This document shows, piece after piece, positions 53,685 through 61,928 of a stretch of 64,000 nt of DNA (position 1 is its first letter; every line of letters starts with the position of its first letter). Where the stretch lies: contig NZ_CAJYES010000226.1 in the NCBI RefSeq assembly GCF_913773995.1, positions 62,001 to 126,000 on the forward strand, written 5' to 3'. A program made the position numbers and the translations under genes. The DNA is from an uncultured Pseudacidovorax sp. Its GTDB lineage: Bacteria; Pseudomonadota; Gammaproteobacteria; Burkholderiales; Burkholderiaceae_C. The notes below the pieces were generated by a model. That model was given only the letters and a program-made list of their open reading frames with translations, had not been told where the DNA came from and ran no database searches.

Positions 53685-54863
53685 TCAATGTGCGGCGGAG
53701 CCGCCCGGCGCCGGGCCGGTGTAGCGCGCACGCGGCCGGATCAGCGTGCCCGTGGCCTGCTGCTCCAGCGCATGGGCGATCCAGCCCACGGCACGCGCCA
53801 GGGCGAACAACACCAGCGGCGCATGCGCTGGCAGCCGGTGGGCGGTGGTGAGCGCTGCGAGTGCGAAGTCCACATTGGCCTTTTCGCCCATCAATCGCTC
53901 GCCGGCCTCGCGCAGGTCAGCATAGGGCGCGGGCAAGTCGATGTGGGCGAGCAGGGCTTCGCATCGCACATCGCCCTGTGGATAGAGCGGATGGCCGAAG
54001 GCGGGCAGCCGCCGGCCGAGCGACAGCCATTCGTGCATCGCGGCGTCCACGCCCTCGCGCTCGGCCGTGCGGACCAGGCCCAGCGTGGCCCGCGCGGCGC
54101 CGCCATGCAGCGGGCCGCTCAATGCAGCGAGTCCGCCCAGCACGCTGGCAGCCAACGAGGCGCCGGTGGACGCGGTGACGCGTGCCGCGAAGGTGGAGGC
54201 GTTGAGTTCGTGGTCGGCCAGCAGCACCAGCGCGCGCCGGATCAGGTCGGCCGCCTTCGGCCGGCGCCAGGCGGCGGCCAGACGTTCATGCAGCAGCGCA
54301 CCGCGGGCCGGCCCGGCCAGGGCATCGGCCATCAGCCCCATCAGTCCCGCGGCCTCCTGCAGCAGCGCGGCGCGGCCCCGACCGCGCGCCGGCGGATCGG
54401 CCGCCGCGCGCAAGGCCAGCGCGGTCATCGCGCCCGCGAGCGGGGCGGTGGACGAAGCCGGTGCGAGCGTTGCCGCCGATGAGGCGAAGGGTGGGGCCGT
54501 CCCGTCCCACAGCAGGGCCGACACCTGTTCCAGCGTGCCTGCATCGGCGAGTGCGCACGCGTCCTGTCCGCGGTAGTAGAGCCGCCCGGCAATGACCGTC
54601 GAGATCGCCGAGGCCATCACCGGCTCGCCCCACTGGATGGCCTCGCCCGCCAGCACCGCATCGCTGCGCCGGCCCTGCCGGCGCGCCGCCAGGCGCTGCA
54701 GGTCGTCGCGGTGGTAGAGGCTGCGCCGCGGGTCGCCTGCATCGGGCCGCGTGCGGATACGCCCGCGGCTCACGTTGGCATAGAGCGTCTGCGGACGTAC
54801 CTTCAAGAGGGCCAGGGCATCGGCAGCGGGCAGCCACAGCGGCAGCTTCTCAGGGGCGGTCAT
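53685..54863 (-). CDS. Citrate synthase family protein with N-terminal helix-turn-helix
   Basis: A 392-residue member of the citrate synthase superfamily. Residues about 10-60 (LPAADALALLKVRPQTLYANVSRGRIRTRPD...SLYHRDDLQRL) form an excisionase-like MerR-type DNA-binding helix-turn-helix. The remainder is a citrate synthase fold with HELNASTFAARVTASTGA, LSGPLHGGA and the active-site FGHPLYP (His of the GHxxY motif). Enzymes of this layout may be catalytic or act as sensors. The ATG at 54863 faces a second citrate synthase gene across 85 bp. Confidence 0.88.
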   Translation of the reverse strand: MTAPEKLPLWLPAADALALLKVRPQTLYANVSRGRIRTRPDAGDPRRSLYHRDDLQRLAARRQGRRSDAVLAGEAIQWGEPVMASAISTVIAGRLYYRGQDACALADAGTLEQVSALLWDGTAPPFASSAATLAPASSTAPLAGAMTALALRAAADPPARGRGRAALLQEAAGLMGLMADALAGPARGALLHERLAAAWRRPKAADLIRRALVLLADHELNASTFAARVTASTGASLAASVLGGLAALSGPLHGGAARATLGLVRTAEREGVDAAMHEWLSLGRRLPAFGHPLYPQGDVRCEALLAHIDLPAPYADLREAGERLMGEKANVDFALAALTTAHRLPAHAPLVLFALARAVGWIAHALEQQATGTLIRPRARYTGPAPGGSAAH

Positions 54864-54864
54864 G

Positions 54865-54913
54865 TTGATGGAATCAATCAAGATTGACGTCAATATTGTG
54901 CGGTTTCCACAAT
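54865..54913. promoter_or_regulatory. Palindrome cluster between divergent citrate synthase genes
   Basis: Three dyads in 49 bp: TTGAT-N3-ATCAA (54865-54877), the perfect 12-mer ATTGACGTCAAT (54883-54894) and ATTGTG-N7-CACAAT (54895-54913). The AT content is high for this genome. They are likely operators controlling both genes. Confidence 0.7.
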
Positions 54914-54948
54914 GCCTTTCATCCCAACGACACACGAAAGGCTGCGAC

Positions 54949-56079
54949 ATGACGGGCGACGACAACAACGGGCTGGAAGGCGTGGTGGCGGCCCACACGG
55001 TGCTGTCCGAGGTGGACGGCGCCGCCGGCCGGCTGGTGCTGCGCGGCCATGCGCTGGATGACATCGCTGGCCGCTGGCGCTACGAAGAGGTGCTGGCGCT
55101 GCTCTGGCAGGGCTTCTTCGCGCAGCTGCCTGCGGCGCCTGAGATGGCCCTTGCGCTGGGCCGTGCGCGTACCGATGTCGCGGCCCTTATGCGTGCAGAC
55201 GATCACACCATGCTGTCGGCGCTGACGCCGCTGGAAGCCATGCGTGCCCTGCTCGCCCGCGTGCCCGACGGCGATGACCTGCCCACCGCCCTGCGCCTGG
55301 TGGCGGCGCCCGTCGTGTTCACGGCCGCGGTCCTGCGCTGGAAGGCGGGCGAGTCGGCCATGGCGCCCGACCCCGACGCGTCCCATGCGGCCGACTTCCT
55401 GCGCATGGTGTCGGGCCGGCCGGCGACATCGGCAGAGGCGGCGGCGCTCGACGCCTACCTGGTCACCGTGGCCGACCACGGCCTCAACGCCTCGACCTTC
55501 GCGGCGCGCGTTGTCGCGTCCACGGGCGCCGGCCTGGCCTCGGCCGTGCTGGCGGGTCTGAGCGCACTCAAGGGTCCGCTGCATGGCGGCGCGCCCGGGC
55601 CGGTGCTGGACATGCTCGATGCCATCGGCAGTGCCGATGCGGCCGCGCGCTGGCTGGAGGCGGCGCTGGACCGCGGCGAGCGGCTGATGGGCTTCGGCCA
55701 TCGCATCTACCGGGTGCGCGATCCGCGCGCCGACGCGCTCAAGAAGGCGCTGCGCCAACTGGCTCAGGCCGGCGGCGTGGAAGCCGGCCGCGTCGCGCTG
55801 GCCGAGGCCGTGGAGCGCGCCGCCCTCGCCTCGCTGCAGGCCCGCAAGCCGGGCCGGGTGCTGGAGACCAATGTCGAGTTCTACACCGCCCTGCTGCTCG
55901 AAGCCGTGGGCCTGCCGCGCGAGGCCTTCACTGCCGTCTTCGCGGCCGGCCGGGTCGGTGGCTGGGTGGCGCATGCGCGCGAGCAGGTGCAGCGCGGGCG
56001 GCTGATCCGGCCGCAGTCGGTGTACGTTGGGCCAGCACCCGCGGCGGCGACTCGGGTGGCCGAGCCGGCCGCGGTCTGA
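54949..56079 (+). CDS. Citrate synthase family protein
   Basis: A 376-residue citrate/2-methylcitrate synthase-like protein without the helix-turn-helix. The N-terminus GLEGVVAAHTVLSEVDGAAGRLVLRGH is followed by HGLNASTFAARVVASTGAGL, LKGPLHGGAPGPVL and MGFGHRIYRVRDPRA (catalytic His in GHRIY); the catalytic Asp is expected near NVEFYTALLL, where this protein has Glu. AAAGG precedes the ATG at 54949, which matches the family start better than an in-frame ATG 87 bp upstream. It diverges from its paralogue, and the pair may form a heteromer or an enzyme-regulator couple. Confidence 0.9.
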   Translation: MTGDDNNGLEGVVAAHTVLSEVDGAAGRLVLRGHALDDIAGRWRYEEVLALLWQGFFAQLPAAPEMALALGRARTDVAALMRADDHTMLSALTPLEAMRALLARVPDGDDLPTALRLVAAPVVFTAAVLRWKAGESAMAPDPDASHAADFLRMVSGRPATSAEAAALDAYLVTVADHGLNASTFAARVVASTGAGLASAVLAGLSALKGPLHGGAPGPVLDMLDAIGSADAAARWLEAALDRGERLMGFGHRIYRVRDPRADALKKALRQLAQAGGVEAGRVALAEAVERAALASLQARKPGRVLETNVEFYTALLLEAVGLPREAFTAVFAAGRVGGWVAHAREQVQRGRLIRPQSVYVGPAPAAATRVAEPAAV

Positions 56080-56223
56080 CGGCGAGACGGCGCGAGGCCG
56101 CGGGACGTGCCATTGGGGGGGTCGGCCTTTGGCATCGCCGAAGCCAACGCCCCTTAGACTCCGCGCCCCGTGCCGACCCCCGCGCATCCGGCGCTCAGTG
56201 GCATGGGCGGCAGAAAGCGAACC

Positions 56224-57282
56224 ATGGCCCCATCCGATCCGTGCGATCCCGCGCTCGTCCCCACCCACACCACCGTCGCCGCGCGTTCCGTGGCGGCCTG
56301 GGTGCAGCGGCACTATGGGTTGGCGGTGGAGCACTGCGCGCTGATCCGCCGCGGGCTCAACGACAACTACGCCCTGCGCGTGGCAGGCGGTGCCCGCCAC
56401 GTGGCGCGGCTCTACACCATCCGCCCGCGCGGCCCTTTCAACGTCGAATTCGAGACCGCGCTGCTGAAGCACCTGCAAGGCCGCGGCGTGGGCGTGGCCG
56501 CCCCCGTCGACACGGCGGCGGGCGGCTCGCATGTACGCCTGCAATGTCCCGAAGGCGAGCGCGCGCTGGCACTCTTCCACCACGTCGATGGCGCCGTGCC
56601 GGACGCCCTGGACGAGTTCGCCGCGACCGGCGAGGCGCTGGCCCGCCTGCATGCCGCGGCGCGGGACTACGAGGGGCCGCCCAGCCTCTACCCACTCGAC
56701 GGCCACGGCATGGCCGGCCGGACGCGGGCCTGGCTGCGGGCCTATCCCGGGCTCGATGCCGGCGTGCTCGCCAGCTACGAATCGCTGATCGGTTCCTTGC
56801 TGAAGGAGCTTGCCGCGGCCGAGCCCGCACTGACCCGCGTGCTGTGCCACGGCGACACCCATGGTTTCAACAACCATGTGGTGACGGACGACGCGGGCGG
56901 CAAGCGCGCGCTCCTCTTCGACTTCGACGATGCCGGCCCGGGCTTCCTGGCCTACGACCTGGGCGTGATGCCCTGGTCCTACCTGCTGCGCAAGGGCCTG
57001 CGCGAAACCGACGACGTGCTGCGCGAGCGCTGGGCGCACTACCTGGCCGGCTACCGCGCTGCCGGGGGCGTGGTCACCGAGGCGGACCTGGCGGCCCTGC
57101 CGCTGTTCATCCAGCTGCGCCATCTCTGGAACCTCGGCGAGGCCGTCGGCCGCCTGCACCATTGGGGAACCAGCGCGGCGCCCGAGGACTGGCTGCGCAA
57201 GCAGATCGAGGTGATGGCGGCGTGGGAGAAGCTGGACCTGCATCCGGCGTCCGCCGACAGCGTGGTGGGGCCGCCCGTGTGA
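56224..57282 (+). CDS. Aminoglycoside phosphotransferase (APH) family kinase
   Basis: A 352-residue small-molecule kinase of the APH/ChoK superfamily. The Brenner-type catalytic loop is LCHGDTHGFNNHV and the metal-binding motif FDFDDAGPGFLAYDLG. The N-lobe has LNDNYALRVAGGARHVARLY. The family includes homoserine and choline kinases, and resistance is not implied. The ATG at 56224 is preferred; an in-frame GTG at 56170 precedes it. It is followed ten bases later by the DUF3253-type gene. Confidence 0.88.
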   Translation: MAPSDPCDPALVPTHTTVAARSVAAWVQRHYGLAVEHCALIRRGLNDNYALRVAGGARHVARLYTIRPRGPFNVEFETALLKHLQGRGVGVAAPVDTAAGGSHVRLQCPEGERALALFHHVDGAVPDALDEFAATGEALARLHAAARDYEGPPSLYPLDGHGMAGRTRAWLRAYPGLDAGVLASYESLIGSLLKELAAAEPALTRVLCHGDTHGFNNHVVTDDAGGKRALLFDFDDAGPGFLAYDLGVMPWSYLLRKGLRETDDVLRERWAHYLAGYRAAGGVVTEADLAALPLFIQLRHLWNLGEAVGRLHHWGTSAAPEDWLRKQIEVMAAWEKLDLHPASADSVVGPPV

Positions 57283-57292
57283 CGATGCCGTC

Positions 57293-57883
57293 ATGCGCCC
57301 GACCGACGCCACTGTCCGCCTCGCCATCGCCGACCTGCTGTCGCAGCGCGCTGCCGAGGCGACCGTGTGTCCGTCGGAAGTGGCCCGCGCGCTGTCGGCC
57401 GAGAACTGGCGGCCACTGATGCCGCAGGTGCGTGCCGTGGCCATCGACATGGCCCGCCAGGGCCGGCTGGAGATCCGCCAGCGCGGCACGGCCCTCTCGC
57501 CCGATGCCGAACTGCACGGCCCGATCCGACTGAGTCGAAGGGCATCGATGGCCTCCGCCGAAACAGACACGGCTGGACATCCCACGACGCCCGACGGCCG
57601 CTACTTCGTCGTGCGCGGCCGGCTCTGGCGCAAGGCCAACCCGGACCTGCCGCAAGACAAGCGCGATGCCCTCGTGCGGCAGCTGATGGACGCCCGCCGC
57701 GCCCTGCGCGGCCGCCGCTCCGACGCCGAACGCCAAGCCGCGCGCGAACAGGTCGACCAGGCCAAGCGCGCCCTGGGCGAGCGCGGGCCCGTGTGGTGGA
57801 CCGACGGCGCGCCCGACTTCAACCGCCGCATGGCCCGCAACACGCCCTACCGCGACTGGTTCGCCGCCTTGCCGGACGACTGA
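57293..57883 (+). CDS. DUF3253 domain fused to a second small domain
   Basis: A 196-residue protein that joins two modules usually seen as separate proteins. Residues 1-80 are DUF3253, a winged-helix-like fold ([40 protein letters not shown]...HGPIRL). Residues about 97-196 match a second small conserved protein ([20 protein letters not shown]...[29 protein letters not shown]). The linker (about 81-96) includes an internal Met at about 86 that could be a separate start. The gene overlaps the convergent MFS gene by 37 bp. Functions of both domains are unknown. Confidence 0.8.
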   Translation: MRPTDATVRLAIADLLSQRAAEATVCPSEVARALSAENWRPLMPQVRAVAIDMARQGRLEIRQRGTALSPDAELHGPIRLSRRASMASAETDTAGHPTTPDGRYFVVRGRLWRKANPDLPQDKRDALVRQLMDARRALRGRRSDAERQAAREQVDQAKRALGERGPVWWTDGAPDFNRRMARNTPYRDWFAALPDD

Positions 57884-59028
57884 CGCAGCCCCAGCCACAG
57901 CAGCGCCGCGGCGATCAGTGCCAGCGGCAGCAGCGAGCCCAGGTTCAGCAGCGTCCAACCCCGTGTGGTGACCAGCGCGCCCGAGGCGAAGGAGGTGCCC
58001 GCCAGCACGGCGAACTGCAGGAAGTTCATCGCCCCCTGCGCCCGGTTGCGCTCCTGCGGCGTGTGCGACTGCAGCGAGAGCGTGGTGCTGCCGGTGAACA
58101 GGAAGTTCCAGCCCACGCCCAGCAGGAAGAGCGCGATGGTGAAGTGCTGCAGTTCCACGCCCGACAGCGCGATGGCCACGCACAGCATGTTCAGCAGCAC
58201 GCCCGTGCCCATGATCGGCAGCGTGCCGAAGCGCTGGATCAGGTGGCCGGTGAAGAAGCCGGGCGCGAACATGCCGATCACATGCCACTCCAGCACGAAG
58301 GCCGCGTCCGAAAAGGGCAGGCCGCATTGCTGCATGGCCAGCGGCGTGGCCGCCATCAGCAGGTTCATCACGCCATAGGCCAGCGCGCCGCCCATCGCCG
58401 CAACCAGGAAGGTGGGCTGCCGCAGCAGTTGCGCCACGTTGCGGCCGGCCGAGGCCGACGAGGTGGCCAGCGGCAGCGGAAAGCGCATCAGGGCCAGCAG
58501 GCCCATGGCCAGCAGCGCGACCACCGCCAGCGCCAGGTAGGCGCCGACGAAGGGCGCGGCCGTGAGGTCGCGCGTGCGGGCCGCCAGGTTGGGCCCCACG
58601 ATGGCGCCGATCAGCCCACCCGCCATCACGTACGACACCGCCTTGCTGCGCATGGCCGGCGCGCACAGCTCGGCGGAAGTGAAGCGGTAGAGCTGGCCGT
58701 TGGCCGAGTAGTAGCCCGCCAGCAGCGTGGCGACGCACAGCAGCCAGAACTGCCGCGTGAAGGCCGCGAAGGCGCACAGCAGCGCCGAGCTCAGCGCCAC
58801 GAGCAGGCCGAGGAAGAAGCCCGTCTTGCGCCCGAAGCGCCCCTGCACCCAGGCCACCGGCGCGGTGAACAGCGCGCCGCCCACCACATAGCCCATCACC
58901 GGCAGCGTCGCCATCCAGCCATACGGCGCCAGGGCCAGCCCCACCAGGCCGTTGATGGCGATGAAGGTCACGTTGTTGGTGAGGAACAGCCCCTGCAGGG
59001 CCGTCAGCAGCCAGAGGTTGCGGTTCAT
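57847..59028 (-). CDS. MFS transporter
   Basis: A 393-residue major facilitator with about twelve helices. [35 protein letters not shown] starts the first helix, and [14 protein letters not shown] is the loop 2-3 signature. The overall pattern resembles YfcJ/arabinose-efflux-like exporters. Its ATG overlaps the stop of the PanE-like gene by four bases, so they are cotranscribed and may handle a common metabolite. It converges with and overlaps the DUF3253-fusion gene. Confidence 0.9.
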   Translation of the reverse strand: MNRNLWLLTALQGLFLTNNVTFIAINGLVGLALAPYGWMATLPVMGYVVGGALFTAPVAWVQGRFGRKTGFFLGLLVALSSALLCAFAAFTRQFWLLCVATLLAGYYSANGQLYRFTSAELCAPAMRSKAVSYVMAGGLIGAIVGPNLAARTRDLTAAPFVGAYLALAVVALLAMGLLALMRFPLPLATSSASAGRNVAQLLRQPTFLVAAMGGALAYGVMNLLMAATPLAMQQCGLPFSDAAFVLEWHVIGMFAPGFFTGHLIQRFGTLPIMGTGVLLNMLCVAIALSGVELQHFTIALFLLGVGWNFLFTGSTTLSLQSHTPQERNRAQGAMNFLQFAVLAGTSFASGALVTTRGWTLLNLGSLLPLALIAAALLWLGLRQSSGKAANQSR

Positions 59029-59927
59029 CGTGCCGCCGGCGGCGCCTCCAGCAGCCGGACCACGCTGTGCAGCAGCCGGTTGAGCGGCACCGGCACGCCC
59101 AGCGCATCGCCACGCCGCACCACATAGCCGTTGATGTGGTCGATCTCGGTGGGCTTGCCGCGCATCAGGTCCTGCGCGGTGGAAGAGAACTGCGCCGGCA
59201 TGGTGGCCGCGATGGCGTCGACCGCGGCATAGGGATCGCCCGGCACCTGCACGCCGTCGGCCTGCGCCACGGCCAGGCATTCGTCGGCGATGGCGCGCAG
59301 CGTCGGCAGCATGCCCGGCGCCGGATGGATCACGCCATAGGGCTGGCGGGTTATGGCCGAGATCGCGTTGTAGGCGGCATTGAGGATCAGCTTGGCCCAC
59401 AGCGCGCCGATGGCCTGCGGCGACACCTCGGTGGGCACGCCGGCGGCCTCCAGCAGGGCCGCGACGTCGGCACTGCGCGCGGACGGGCCGATCACCAGTT
59501 CGCCGCGGCCGTGGTGGCGCAGATGGCCGGGTCCTTCCATCTCGGTGGCGACGTAGACCACGGCCGGCACCACCGTCTGCTGCGGCAGCACCGCCTGCAG
59601 GCGCTCGGCGTTGTCCACGCCGTTCTGCAGGCTCAGCACCAGCGCGCCGGGCGGCAGGTGCGGGCGCATCTGCTCGCCCGCGGCCTCGGTGTCCGGCGAT
59701 TTCACGCAGAACAGCACCAGGTCGGCGCCGGCCACCGCCTCGGGCCCGGTGGCGGCCTGCAGCGGCACCTGCTCGTCGAAGCGCGTGGTCTGCATGCGCA
59801 GGCCCTTGGCGCGCACCGCCTCCACATGGGCTGGCCGGCCGATCAGCACCACCGAATGGCCCGCGCGGGCCAGCATGCCCCCGTAGTAGCAGCCGACCGC
59901 GCCGGCGCCCATCACTGCAACCTTCAT
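59025..59927 (-). CDS. 2-dehydropantoate 2-reductase family protein
   Basis: A 300-residue NADPH-dependent reductase of the ApbA/PanE family. The Rossmann motif [20 protein letters not shown] starts at residue 5. [31 protein letters not shown] and the catalytic Lys in [24 protein letters not shown] are present, and [11 protein letters not shown] closes the C-domain. Ketopantoate reduction for pantothenate synthesis is the classical role. Burkholderiales carry several paralogues, so another 2-keto acid is possible. It is coupled to the MFS gene downstream. Confidence 0.9.
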   Translation of the reverse strand: MKVAVMGAGAVGCYYGGMLARAGHSVVLIGRPAHVEAVRAKGLRMQTTRFDEQVPLQAATGPEAVAGADLVLFCVKSPDTEAAGEQMRPHLPPGALVLSLQNGVDNAERLQAVLPQQTVVPAVVYVATEMEGPGHLRHHGRGELVIGPSARSADVAALLEAAGVPTEVSPQAIGALWAKLILNAAYNAISAITRQPYGVIHPAPGMLPTLRAIADECLAVAQADGVQVPGDPYAAVDAIAATMPAQFSSTAQDLMRGKPTEIDHINGYVVRRGDALGVPVPLNRLLHSVVRLLEAPPAAR

Positions 59928-59946
59928 CTTTCGCTCCTTCGCATCC

Positions 59947-60882
59947 TCAGAAAACGGACAGCCCGGTGCGGGCCACGAACAGCTCCAACGCCTTCATGCC
60001 CAGGTGCGAGTTGCCCGTGGCATCGAGCGCGGGTGACCACACGCACAGCGTGAGCCGGTCGGGCACCACCGCGACGATGCCACCGCCCACGCCGCTCTTG
60101 CAGGGCAGGCCGATGCGGAAGGCGAATTCGCCCGCCGCGTCGTAGGTGCCGCAGGTGAGCATCAGCGCATTGATGCGGCGCGCCTGGCGTTCGGTGACGA
60201 CCTGCTCGTCGGCATTGGCAGGATGGGCGCCGTCGCGTGCCAGATAGCCGGCCGCGCGGGCCAGCTGGCGGCAGCTCAGGGCCAGCGCGCACTGGTGGAA
60301 GTACAGGTCCAGCACCTCGGCCACCGGGTGGTCCAGCTTGCCGAAGCTCTTCATGAAATGGGCCAGTGCCAGGTTGCGGTGGCCGGTCGCGGCCTCGGAG
60401 GCGGCGACCTCCTCGTCGAAGCCGACCGGCTCGCCTGCCAGGTGGCTCAGGAAGCCGCGCAGCGTGCCCCGCGCATCGGCGCCGTAGAGGTCGACGATGC
60501 GGTCGGCCACGGCGATGGCGCCGGCATTGATGAAGGGGTTGCGCGGCTTGCCCTGCTCGCTTTCGAGCTGCACCAGCGAGTTGAATGGATTGCCCGAAGG
60601 CTCGCGCCCGATGCGCGCCCACAGCGCGGTCTCGGGCATGTGCCGCATGGCCAGCGTCAGCGAGAAGAGCTTGGAGATGCTCTGGATCGAGAAGGGCACA
60701 TCGCCATCGCCCGCCACGGCCTCGTGGCCGTCGCAGGTGCGCAGCGCGATGCCGAAGCGGTGGGCGTCCACCCGCGCCAGGGCGGGGATGTAGCTGGCGA
60801 CCTTGCCTTCGCGTCCGGCCTCGGGCTGCAGGGTGTGGACGATGTCGTCGAGGACGGCCTGGAAGTCTGGAGAGGTGTTCAT
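59947..60882 (-). CDS. glsA: Glutaminase
   Basis: A 311-residue serine-dependent beta-lactamase-fold glutaminase that converts glutamine to glutamate and ammonia. The nucleophile motif is FSIQSISKLFSL (SxxK). GNPFNSLVQLESEQGKPRNPFINAGAIAV, MLTCGTYDAAGEFAFRIGLPCKSGVGGGIVAVVP and the final GMKALELF are family signatures. The ATG at 60882 matches the start of the fold. A 29-bp palindrome lies 56 bp upstream, a probable operator. Confidence 0.95.
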   Translation of the reverse strand: MNTSPDFQAVLDDIVHTLQPEAGREGKVASYIPALARVDAHRFGIALRTCDGHEAVAGDGDVPFSIQSISKLFSLTLAMRHMPETALWARIGREPSGNPFNSLVQLESEQGKPRNPFINAGAIAVADRIVDLYGADARGTLRGFLSHLAGEPVGFDEEVAASEAATGHRNLALAHFMKSFGKLDHPVAEVLDLYFHQCALALSCRQLARAAGYLARDGAHPANADEQVVTERQARRINALMLTCGTYDAAGEFAFRIGLPCKSGVGGGIVAVVPDRLTLCVWSPALDATGNSHLGMKALELFVARTGLSVF

Positions 60883-60937
60883 GAAGGCAACGGCAGGGAG
60901 GGAGTTGCGACATGCGACGTCGCGGTTGGCCATCCGT

Positions 60938-60966
60938 GCAAATTGAAGAAATTTTCTTCAATTTGC
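60938..60966. promoter_or_regulatory. 29-bp perfect palindrome upstream of glutaminase
   Basis: Arms GCAAATTGAAGAAA and TTTCTTCAATTTGC flank a single central base. It is AT-rich against the surroundings, between the EamA stop (60977) and the glutaminase start. The ATTGAAGAA/TTCTTCAAT core resembles sites of Lrp/AsnC-type regulators. Confidence 0.8.
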
Positions 60967-60976
60967 AGGGCCGGGC

Positions 60977-61867
60977 TCAGCCCCGTCGGTTGAGCAGCAC
61001 CAGCCCCACCGACACGCCCGCCAGCGCAACCACCAGTTGTGCCGTCAGTGGCTCGCGCAGCAGCAGCACGCCGAAGAGCAGCGCGAACAGCGGCGTGAGG
61101 AAGGTGAAGGGCGAGATGCGGGTGGCCGGGTAGTGCCGCAGCAGCCACATCCAGGCCAGGTAGCTGGCGAAGGCGCCGATGAAGGTCTGGGCCGCGATGG
61201 AGGTCCAGGCGTAGGCCGAATAGCCCAGGCCCCAGGTCTCGCCGCGCACCAGCGAGGCCACCGGCACCACCACGGCGGTGACGGCCAGTTGGTAGAACAG
61301 TGTCTTCTCGGCACTGGCGGTGGCCAGCCGGCTGCTGCGGATCACCAGCGTGGTCAGGCCCCAGAGCAGGCCGGCCAGCAGGGCCAGCGCGTCGCCCCGC
61401 AACTGCCCGGGCTGGGCATGGCCCAGGCTCTCGCTGAAGGCCACCACCACGGCCGCGAAGGCCAGGGCCAGGCCGATCCACTGCACGCCCCGCAGCCGTT
61501 CGGCCGGCACCAGCCGCGGCAGCAGCAGGGCCACGAAGAAGGGCGAGGTGTAGAGGAAGACGGTGAGTCGCGAGGCGGTGGTCAGCTGCAGACCCAGGTA
61601 GATGCAGATGAACTCGCCGGAGAAGAGCAGGCCGGCGAGCAGCCCGGCCGCCAGCGTGCCATCGCGGCGGAACAGCGCCACGCCGCGCACCGCGCACCAC
61701 AGCAGCAGCAGCATCGTCGCACCCACCATGCGCAGCGTGGCCTGCCACATGGGCGGAACCTCGACCACGGTGGTCTTGATGAGGATCTGCTGCAGCCCCC
61801 AGAAGGCGCAGCAGACGACGAGGATCAGGAGGGCACGGGTGTCGAGGTGGTCTTTGCGGTCGGTCAT
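60977..61867 (-). CDS. EamA/DMT-family transporter
   Basis: A 296-residue inner-membrane transporter with two EamA repeats and about ten helices. ALLILVVCCAFWGLQQILIKTTV begins the first repeat; LTTASRLTVFLYTSPFFVALL and ALALLAGLLWGLTTLVIRSS follow. Such proteins export amino acids or metabolites. It lies upstream of glutaminase on the same strand, but the AT-rich palindrome between them suggests separate control of the glutaminase gene. The substrate is unknown. Confidence 0.9.
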   Translation of the reverse strand: MTDRKDHLDTRALLILVVCCAFWGLQQILIKTTVVEVPPMWQATLRMVGATMLLLLWCAVRGVALFRRDGTLAAGLLAGLLFSGEFICIYLGLQLTTASRLTVFLYTSPFFVALLLPRLVPAERLRGVQWIGLALAFAAVVVAFSESLGHAQPGQLRGDALALLAGLLWGLTTLVIRSSRLATASAEKTLFYQLAVTAVVVPVASLVRGETWGLGYSAYAWTSIAAQTFIGAFASYLAWMWLLRHYPATRISPFTFLTPLFALLFGVLLLREPLTAQLVVALAGVSVGLVLLNRRG

Positions 61868-61928
61868 GCAGCGGGCGGCGGTGTCTCGGCGTTGTTCTGG
61901 GAGCAGCCGCCGATCCTAGCCCGCGGGG

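Noticed and set aside
56224-57282. Aminoglycoside resistance gene
   Set aside because: The APH fold is shared by many metabolite kinases, and the context is metabolic with no mobile element.
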